A stretch of DNA of 6,291 bases, taken from positions 1 to 6,291 of the forward strand of contig RFHW01000030.1 of assembly GCA_003695745.1 (NCBI GenBank). Direction: 5' to 3'. Below, in pieces: positions 1-6,291 of the stretch. The position numbers and the translations under genes were made by a program. Under the pieces are notes generated by a model. That model was given only the letters and a program-made list of their open reading frames with translations, searched no databases and had not been told where the DNA came from. The first letter of the stretch is position 1. Every line of letters begins with the position of its first letter. The stretch is from Methanobacteriota archaeon (lineage in GTDB: Archaea > Hydrothermarchaeota > Hydrothermarchaeia > Hydrothermarchaeales > SZUA-236).

Positions 1-2067
1 GAGGGTGACATCATGCTTTATCCTCAGGCCCTCGTCCTCGCACTTCTTCTCCTTAACAGATACCGCCTCCCCGTCCACATAGACCCTGAGCTTCCCATCC
101 CTGATCTCATATACTATCCCCTTTTCACCTGCTCCGGCTATGTCTGTGAAGCGATAGGTCTTTGTGATGTTCTCGTTGTTCCACTCCCCGATGTTGCAGG
201 TGGATTCTCTGAAGGGTCTGAATCCCCTGCCAAGGTCATCTATCTTCTTCCTCCTCTGGCCTTTTATGAGGGCAAGACCGTCAAAGTCCAGCGACACCTC
301 AATGTCATAGATCTTCTCTGTTCCGTTGTTGTATATGATGGGGAGGAAGTCAAAGGGCGAGTCCTCATAGACCTTTATCTCATCTGGCTGCTCAATCCTC
401 AGATCCGGGCGGGTGTAGGTGAAATTGCCTGACGATGCGAAGGAGACGTTCCTCAGCTTTTTCGTGCACACACCAACAGAGGCCCCCTCTATATCTGTCT
501 CGTTCAGCGAAAGGGGATCTATGTCAGAGTACTGCACCTCTGTTGTAATATCTATGTCGCCGCTGCCGGAGGGCTGCGCCACATAGGTGTATGAGACGGT
601 CTCACCGGGCATGAGACTCCCGTTCCATGAGGTGGTGCCATTGTGATCCACACCTGTGAACCTCTCATAGGAGGTTATGTCCCTTGCAATGGTGTTCCCC
701 ATGTTTGTAATCTCAACGGTGATCTCAGCGGTCCTGTTCAGGACCACCTTGGGCTCCTCTTCCTTGTCCTTCTTTCCGATGCACACCTCATCTGTGCCGT
801 TGAGGAAGGCCCCCTGGCAGAGGGCGTAGTAGGCCTCTCCCTCAAAGGTCTTCATAATGGCATCTGCAGTGAAGACAACGGAGGCCGGCTCTATGTCAGA
901 GTAGTCAGACTTCATGGAGCGCCGGGTCTTGATTGGATAGCCGTAGGAGAGGTTTGCCATGGGGGCGTCGCGGATCGTCTTTGTGATGGAGACAAAGGGG
1001 GAGAATCTGGTGAGCGCCCTTTCAGAATAGACGGTGTAGTTGTTGCCGAGCTCGTCCTCATAGGTGACCTTTGAGGAGGATGTGCAGGCAATGGGATCGC
1101 TGGATATCACGGTATAGCTGCGGGTCCTCTTATCCCCGGGGTCAAGCCTTCCCAGATCGAGGGATGGCCGGCCTGCCACCACCTCAAAGTCGGATGGCGG
1201 CGTGTCTATGAGGTTCACGTTGAAGGCCGTTGTGTTGCCAATGTTCTCCACTGTGTTGAAGATGGTCACCTCCCTGCCCGCATTCAGGAGGGTCCAGTTG
1301 CCGCCGTTCTTTGACACAGTGAGCTGCGCAGGCCTCACCGAGATGATGATGGGTATGTCCATGGTGCGGGTCCTTGCAAGGTCCAGCTGCTCGTTGTAAT
1401 CTGAATAGGTGAATTTGAGATAAAGGGTGTAGTTCGTATCCCTCCTCACCTCCTGAGGCGCCTTCAGCCTGTATGTGGCCTTGAATGTGGAGTTGGAGCA
1501 GAAAGATGATGGTATGGTCACATCCCTTGTGAGGATCTGGAAGTCGCCGAAGTCCTCTGTGAGCTGCAGGTCCTCAGCCCCAAGCTCGCCTATGTTCCTG
1601 ATGAGTGACTCGATCTCCACCTCGCCGCCGGGCAGGGTGGCATTCTGATCCGACGTGTCATAGGTCACGTTGGTGGTGGCGTTGAGTATGGCCTGGTCAT
1701 GGGTGTAGACTGTGAGGTTTGTGGCGTTTGCAGAGACAGCCAGGACCTTCACACGCAGGTCCTCGAGGGCGATGTCAAAGTTCTTGGTGCTCTTTGTGAT
1801 GGAGAAATCCTCTTCATAGACGTCTTTTTTTGCCACCCGCACGTTCACGATCTCGCCATTCAGTATCCTCAGGACCTCTATGCTCAGGTCCTTCATCCCA
1901 AAGGTGCCGTTCACACCGTCTGTTATGACGTCCCCCGGACCGACGCTTCCGTTGAACCTCGCCTCCCAGCCGGGATACCGGTCAGACACCTGTCCTGTGC
2001 AGGCCGCATGAACAGTGGAGACGGACAGGAGAAGGAGAAATGTGGCGATCGTCTCAGCCCACCGCAT
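1..2067 (-). CDS. Secreted, heavily N-glycosylated surface protein with Ig-like repeats (COG1361/CARDB type), 3' end outside window
   Basis: Translating the minus strand from the ATG at 2067 gives 689 codons with no stop up to base 1, so the C-terminus lies outside the window. The start is firm: GGAGGTG at 2078-2072 sits about 6 nt upstream (counted from GGAGG), and the ATG overlaps the end of hisS by 14 nt. Residues 1-22 form a signal peptide with a hydrophobic core (residues 7-19) and HAAC at 20-23; cleavage after Ala or lipidation of Cys23 are both possible, though the lipobox is poor. About 22 N-X-S/T sequons are spread over the chain. At least four beta-rich units (about 140-245, 248-355, 440-535 and 555-680) share the pattern 'N-x-G-x-T' followed by a PG turn and a closing YSD or YED strand. 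This resembles COG1361 S-layer-like, CARDB and DUF11 repeats. Eight cysteines, including the CQGAFLNGTDEVC stretch (417-429), could form disulphides. Likely role: envelope or S-layer-associated structural or adhesive protein. The exact function and membrane anchor are not visible. Confidence 0.88.
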   Translation of the reverse strand, partial: MRWAETIATFLLLLSVSTVHAACTGQVSDRYPGWEARFNGSVGPGDVITDGVNGTFGMKDLSIEVLRILNGEIVNVRVAKKDVYEEDFSITKSTKNFDIALEDLRVKVLAVSANATNLTVYTHDQAILNATTNVTYDTSDQNATLPGGEVEIESLIRNIGELGAEDLQLTEDFGDFQILTRDVTIPSSFCSNSTFKATYRLKAPQEVRRDTNYTLYLKFTYSDYNEQLDLARTRTMDIPIIISVRPAQLTVSKNGGNWTLLNAGREVTIFNTVENIGNTTAFNVNLIDTPPSDFEVVAGRPSLDLGRLDPGDKRTRSYTVISSDPIACTSSSKVTYEDELGNNYTVYSERALTRFSPFVSITKTIRDAPMANLSYGYPIKTRRSMKSDYSDIEPASVVFTADAIMKTFEGEAYYALCQGAFLNGTDEVCIGKKDKEEEPKVVLNRTAEITVEITNMGNTIARDITSYERFTGVDHNGTTSWNGSLMPGETVSYTYVAQPSGSGDIDITTEVQYSDIDPLSLNETDIEGASVGVCTKKLRNVSFASSGNFTYTRPDLRIEQPDEIKVYEDSPFDFLPIIYNNGTEKIYDIEVSLDFDGLALIKGQRRKKIDDLGRGFRPFRESTCNIGEWNNENITKTYRFTDIAGAGEKGIVYEIRDGKLRVYVDGEAVSVKEKKCEDEGLRIKHDVTL
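518..531. repeat. 14-nt direct repeat, copy 1 (also at 890-903)
   Basis: TCTATGTCAGAGTA occurs identically at 518-531 and 890-903. On the minus strand both copies encode the repeated YSDI-D/E motif of the surface protein (residues 513-517 and 389-393). This is best read as conservation between internal protein repeats, not as a mobile or regulatory repeat. Confidence 0.6.
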
Positions 2068-3334
2068 CAGGCACCTCCTCAATCTTGATGACCCTCTGCT
2101 CCCCTGTGCGCATGTCCCTGAGGATCACGCTATCACCCTTGACCTCCTCTGACACGATAACAACATATGGTATCCCTTCTGAATCTGCATAGGACAGTGC
2201 CTTGTCAAGCTTTCTTCCCATGATCTCCATAGTGCAGGATATGCTCCTTCTCAGGAGAGTAGATATCTCTATCGCCCTATTTAACACTTTCTTTGAGGCA
2301 GGCGCCACAAAAACCCGTGGTATCGCCTGTTTTTCAGAGTCCCCCTCCTGCGCATCAAGGGCGAGCATGAGCCTGTCAAATCCAAAGGCAAAGCCGCAGG
2401 AGGGGACGTCCCCGCCGCCGAAGAGCCTTGCCAGAGAATAGGTGCCTCCGCCGCATATCTGGTTCTGCGCTCCAAGACCCTCTGCATGGATCTCGAAGAC
2501 CATCCCTGTGTAGTAGTCAAGGCCGCGGGCGATCAGAAAATCGATCTCATAGTCCCTGACACCGAAATCCCCCAGATATCCTGTGAGCTCTTTGAACCCC
2601 TCCAGTTCGGTTTCAACTATCCCCCTTGCCCTGTCTGTCAATCCCTCTTCCAGCTCTACGACGCCTATGCCTCTGCCCCTGTCTATGACCTTCACAAGCC
2701 TCCAGAGAAAGTCCCTCGCCTCCTCAGTTATATCCCCGGCGTCCAGATAGCGCTGTAAACCCTGCAGGTCCCTTTTATCCATCAGATGGAAGATGGTGTT
2801 CTGGACATCCTCTGAGATGTTGTAGTGGTCAAAGAGGGCCCTGAAGATACCGCGGTTGCCTATAACAAGGGCATACCTCTCCAGACCGATCTCCTCAAGG
2901 CACCTCACAGCCAGCGCTATGACCTCTGCCTCGGCCTCAGGCCGCCGGCTGCCGATGAGCTCCACACCTGCCTGCCAGAACTCGCGGTACCGGCCTTTCT
3001 GGGGCCGCTCATATCTGAAGCAGTTCTCAAAGTAGCAGAGCTTACGAGGCTTTGGTCTGGTCCGCAGCTCATTGACATAGAGCCTGATGGTGGGGGCTGA
3101 GAGCTCCGGCCGAAGGGCCAGCTTCCTCCCAGATTTATCCTCAAAGGAATAGAGATGCTCCTTTATCTCCTCACCCGATTTTGCTGTGATAAGCTCAAGG
3201 TGCTCGAAGACAGGGGTCTGCACCTCCCTGTAGCCGAAGGACTGGAAGACATCTCTCAAGATTGCCTCGGCCCGTCTCCTCCTCTCCATCTCATCTGGGA
3301 GGATGTCCCGTGTCCCACGCGGCCGTGTGAACAT
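2054..3334 (-). CDS. hisS: Histidyl-tRNA synthetase
   Basis: Cytoplasmic class II aminoacyl-tRNA synthetase that attaches histidine to tRNA-His using ATP; 426 aa from the chosen start, a usual length. Numbering from that start, the N-terminal signature PRGTRDILPDE (5-15) is followed by motif 1 around GYREVQTPVFEH (34-45). Motif 2 is FRYERPQKGRYREFWQAG (106-123), the histidine loop with the catalytic Arg is ARGLDYYTG (269-277), the glycine-rich GGGTY is at 295-299, and motif 3 is GFAFGFDRL (314-322). From about 338 an alpha/beta anticodon-binding domain runs to the end. Two adjacent ATGs are possible, at 3337 and 3334. GGTGA at 3343-3339 is 1 nt from the first and 4 nt from the second, so the second is preferred; its A is also the last base of the yjbQ-like stop (TGATG overlap). 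All motifs are intact. The gene sits between the YjbQ-family gene and the surface-protein gene in one overlapping cluster. Confidence 0.97.
   Translation of the reverse strand: MFTRPRGTRDILPDEMERRRRAEAILRDVFQSFGYREVQTPVFEHLELITAKSGEEIKEHLYSFEDKSGRKLALRPELSAPTIRLYVNELRTRPKPRKLCYFENCFRYERPQKGRYREFWQAGVELIGSRRPEAEAEVIALAVRCLEEIGLERYALVIGNRGIFRALFDHYNISEDVQNTIFHLMDKRDLQGLQRYLDAGDITEEARDFLWRLVKVIDRGRGIGVVELEEGLTDRARGIVETELEGFKELTGYLGDFGVRDYEIDFLIARGLDYYTGMVFEIHAEGLGAQNQICGGGTYSLARLFGGGDVPSCGFAFGFDRLMLALDAQEGDSEKQAIPRVFVAPASKKVLNRAIEISTLLRRSISCTMEIMGRKLDKALSYADSEGIPYVVIVSEEVKGDSVILRDMRTGEQRVIKIEEVPDAVG
2072..2078 (-). promoter_or_regulatory. Strong Shine-Dalgarno site for the surface protein, inside hisS
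   Basis: The minus strand reads GGAGGTG, an almost complete match to the archaeal anti-SD complement GGAGGTGATC, ending 4 nt before the ATG at 2067. It lies within the last codons of hisS. Ribosomes finishing hisS would pass over it, which favours coupled initiation. It is the strongest SD among the minus-strand genes here. Confidence 0.8.
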
Positions 3335-3743
3335 CATCTCACCCCCATGATCTGAAGGAGGACGCTGCGGCTCCGTGGCCGTGTGTCAAAGTCCATGAGA
3401 ACGATCTGCTGCCACGTGCCCAGGGCCAGCCTGCCATCGTTGAAGGGGACTGTGAGGCTCGGGCCCAGCAACGCCGCTCTCACATGGGCGCTGCCGTTAT
3501 AGTCGCCCCAGGTCTTGTGGTGCTCATAGTCGGCGCGGTAGGGCGCGATCTTCTCAAGGGCCGCCGGCAGATCCTTCAGGAGCCCGGGCTCGAACTCCAG
3601 CGTGGTGATGGCAGCCGTTGCCCCTCCCACGAAGACAAGGACGGCGCCTTTCCTCAGGCCGGAATCCTCCACCTCCCTCTGCACATGAGGCGTGAGGTCA
3701 TGTATCTCGTTGTTCCCGCCTGTGCCGAGCTTGATCTCCCTTG

Positions 3744-3756
<13 letters not shown>
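3334..3756 (-). CDS. YjbQ/UPF0047 family protein (PF01894)
   Basis: 140-aa single-domain cytosolic protein. The family signature is clear: VFVGGATAAITTLEFEPG (41-58), EKIAPYRADYEHHKTWGD (68-85), NGSAHVRAALLGPSLTVPF (87-105) and the diagnostic GTWQQIVLMDFD (113-124). Conserved His79/His80 and His91 are candidate metal or substrate ligands. Family members form small trimeric beta-sandwich proteins. Thiamine-phosphate-synthase activity has been reported for some, but it is weak and the physiological role is unsettled, so no enzyme name is given. The start is the GTG at 3756, inside the 3' end of the HisA-like gene (13-nt overlap). There is no ATG near the N-terminus and only a weak SD, consistent with reinitiation by ribosomes leaving the upstream gene. 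The stop overlaps the hisS start. Length is normal and nothing is missing. Confidence 0.92.
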
Positions 3757-5412
<1,656 letters not shown>

Positions 5413-5441
5413 GGAAGCGGCCGATATGGATTTGTCTGGCG

Positions 5442-5930
5442 ATGAGTGAAATGGAGAAGCCACGGGATCTCTTCGAGGTCTTCTGCCGTCTCCTTGAGGA
5501 GGAGATAGAGGACTATGAGGGGGAGTTCTGGGAGGTTATAAAAGTTGCGCCTGAGATGTTCAGGCTCTTTGTAAATCTGCTCCGCGACCCTGATGTGCCG
5601 GCGTCGTGCAAGCCCATTATAAACGCCACGATCGCCTATTTCGTCGCGCCCCTTGACGTGGTGCCTGAGGAGAGATGCGGCCCGGCAGGCTATCTTGACG
5701 ACCTCTTCCTGTGCGCATGGTCCCTTAAGCGGCTGAAGGCTCAGCTTGAGCCCGGTGTTCTGGAGAGGAACTGGGGTGGTGAGAAGCCTCTTGACAGGAT
5801 AATCGACGAGGTCTATGAGAGGTCCCTTGACGGCGTGTGGATGGGGAAGAAGGAGATCCTCGACTATGTGGGCCTGAGCGAAAAAGAGAGGCCAAAGCCA
5901 CCTTTCTCAAGGCTGGCAGAGGAGCCATAG
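5442..5930 (+). CDS. DUF1232 (YkvA-like) protein
   Basis: 162-aa protein. The DUF1232 (PF06803) core is visible at about 55-98: Ile/Ala-rich NATIAYFVAPLDVVPEE (61-77) followed by GPAGYLDDLFLCAWSLKRL (80-98). These match the family pattern 'Y-F-x-x-P-x-D-x-x-P ... G-Y-x-D-D'. The core is moderately hydrophobic and family members are often membrane-associated; the biochemical function of the family is unknown. The acidic N-terminus (1-50, rich in E and D) and the charged C-terminal tail (100-162) make it longer than the minimal domain. It starts at the ATG at 5442 without a recognisable SD; the nearby TATA box implies a very short leader, so leaderless or near-leaderless initiation is likely. 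A second in-frame ATG at 5451 is possible. Codon use matches the cluster. It is transcribed away from the isomerase cluster, probably from a shared promoter. Confidence 0.87.
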   Translation: MSEMEKPRDLFEVFCRLLEEEIEDYEGEFWEVIKVAPEMFRLFVNLLRDPDVPASCKPIINATIAYFVAPLDVVPEERCGPAGYLDDLFLCAWSLKRLKAQLEPGVLERNWGGEKPLDRIIDEVYERSLDGVWMGKKEILDYVGLSEKERPKPPFSRLAEEP

Positions 5931-5931
5931 A

Positions 5932-5973
5932 ATGGGCATGACCCCGAGAACATGGGAGGTTGAAGCCCGCTGA
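5932..5973 (+). CDS. Possible 13-codon mini-ORF after the DUF1232 gene
   Basis: ATG GGC ATG ACC ... TGA encodes MGMTPRTWEVEAR and begins 1 nt after the DUF1232 stop. GAGGAG at 5919-5924 lies 7 nt upstream, an ideal Shine-Dalgarno spacing, better than that of most genes here. It may be a tiny translated peptide, the remnant start of a decayed gene, or chance: the GAGGAG also encodes Glu-Glu of the DUF1232 C-terminus. No homology is recognised and no continuation in another frame looks coding. Confidence 0.2.
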   Translation: MGMTPRTWEVEAR

Positions 5974-6102
5974 ACCATCGGGAGAAGCCCCTCTTTGTAC
6001 CCGCCAGGTCCACACAGGCGGTAACACAACATATATCTACCATGACAGACAGAATACTATAACGGGGCAAAGGGGACCTGAAGCGTCTTCTTCGCAACAA
6101 GA

Positions 6103-6147
6103 CCACCACCTCTCTACCACCCAACCACCCCCTTTACCCCAGCCTCC
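6103..6147 (-). other. G-rich tract (minus strand), candidate G-quadruplex
   Basis: The plus strand has almost no G over these 45 bases. Read on minus, the runs are GG, GG, GGGG, GGGGG, GG, GGG and GG, separated by 1-4 nt in the core, followed by GAGAGG and GTGG. Three runs have three or more G, so a two-tetrad quadruplex is easy to form and a three-tetrad one would need a bulge. Its function, if any, is unknown; it lies between the DUF1232 gene and the AT-rich end of the window. Confidence 0.35.
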
Positions 6148-6185
6148 TTAAGTGTCTCTGACGTAAATATTTTGCAGCATTCGAA

Positions 6186-6290
6186 TCAACTGCCAAATAG
6201 CCACTTCTCTGCAAGAAACGTTACGACTGCAAATATCGTTATAGATATCTTAATTTCGCCCCTAATCGGTATTGTTAGAAATATTTTTTT
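6186..6290 (-). CDS. Possible C-terminal end of a gene entering from the right edge
   Basis: On the minus strand one frame is open from the window edge to a TGA at 6188-6186: 34 codons ending in the segment ISITIFAVVTFLAEKWLFGS. The last part is hydrophobic and could be a membrane helix followed by a short tail. The other two minus frames close quickly. Against it, the stretch is AT-rich and unlike its neighbours in codon use, 34 open codons can occur by chance, and a plus-strand frame is open over the same bases. No family is recognised; listed only so the edge is not overlooked. Confidence 0.2.
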   Translation of the reverse strand, partial: KKIFLTIPIRGEIKISITIFAVVTFLAEKWLFGS

Positions 6291-6291
6291 A

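Larger units (their letters stand above)
5931..6185. other. Intergenic region without a confident gene
   Basis: Beyond the mini-ORF at its left end, this stretch shows no reading frame with gene-like composition, no tRNA or rRNA signature and no CRISPR-like repeat. It contains a short CCGCC/GGCGG inverted pair (about 6001-6022, 11-nt loop) and a strongly strand-asymmetric C-rich tract at 6103-6147. From about 6150 the base composition becomes AT-rich. No long poly-T terminator follows the DUF1232 stop closely. Confidence 0.6.

Noticed and set aside
13..2088. Plus-strand ORFs across the left 2 kb (for example 13-432, 643-1074, 1699-2088)
   Set aside because: They are antisense to the continuous minus-strand surface-protein frame. 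They lack SD sites and family resemblance, while the minus frame has a signal peptide, sequons and repeats.
5864..6124. Minus ORF of 86 codons starting at a TTG
   Set aside because: It overlaps the 3' end of the well-supported DUF1232 gene, and the AAGGAGG at 6150-6144 is about 20 nt away, too far. The product looks like antisense translation.
5960..6151. Plus ORF of 63 codons starting at a TTG
   Set aside because: Its start is a TTG with GGAGG directly adjacent, leaving no usable spacing. The product is low-complexity Pro/Gln/Ser and follows the C-rich tract.
6177..6190. TTCGAATC resembling a tRNA T-loop
   Set aside because: The flanking bases do not form a T-stem on either strand, and no acceptor stem or anticodon arm is present.
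6167..6236. Imperfect inverted repeat ATATTTTGCAG / CTGCAAATAT
   Set aside because: The arms differ by one base, are about 50 nt apart and are AT-rich, so chance is sufficient.
6284..6290. Run of seven T as a plus-strand terminator
   Set aside because: It is over 350 nt from the DUF1232 stop in a generally AT-rich stretch, and there is no evidence that a transcript ends there.

Overview
The window looks like chromosomal DNA of a euryarchaeon, most likely a methanogen or a close relative. The evidence is an archaeal-type ribose-1,5-bisphosphate isomerase, a HisA/HisF-related protein of the kind known from methanogens and Archaeoglobus, archaeal TATA elements, Shine-Dalgarno sites that match an archaeal 16S tail, and an N-glycosylation-rich surface protein. 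G+C is moderate to high (mid-50s percent by eye). AGG is a favoured Arg codon and ATA a common Ile codon, a usage seen for example in Methanothrix. The genus is an inference and cannot be settled from this window.

Layout. From about 5412 down to base 1 the minus strand carries one tightly packed cluster. In transcription order it holds ribose-1,5-bisphosphate isomerase (5353-4421), a HisA/HisF-like barrel protein (4424-3744), a YjbQ/UPF0047 protein (3756-3334), histidyl-tRNA synthetase (3334-2054) and a large secreted surface protein that runs off the left edge (2067 to beyond 1). Every junction overlaps (4, 13, 1 and 14 nt), so the five genes are probably one transcript with translational coupling. 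The left 2 kb has no complete ORF but is fully coding on the minus strand: 689 codons without a stop.

The plus strand carries one clear gene, a DUF1232 (YkvA-like) protein at 5442-5930, divergent from the cluster. A single AT-rich tract at 5403-5412 reads as a TATA box in both directions and probably serves both units. Its position suggests that the isomerase starts at the ATG at 5353 and not at the upstream GTG at 5395.

From 5931 to the right end there is no confident gene. It holds a 13-codon mini-ORF with a good Shine-Dalgarno site, a C-rich/G-rich strand-asymmetric tract (6103-6147) and an AT-rich end. Reading frames in that end are open on both strands up to the edge, so it may hold the end of another gene or only spacer.

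Functional reading. The isomerase links nucleoside/AMP breakdown to ribulose-1,5-bisphosphate for archaeal form III RubisCO. The HisA-like protein belongs to a family whose true relatives isomerise a phosphoribosyl-linked substrate. HisS charges tRNA-His. The YjbQ protein has an uncertain, possibly thiamine-related role. The surface protein is the outlier, since a cell-envelope gene is translationally coupled to housekeeping genes. No defence system, mobile element, CRISPR array or RNA gene was recognised.
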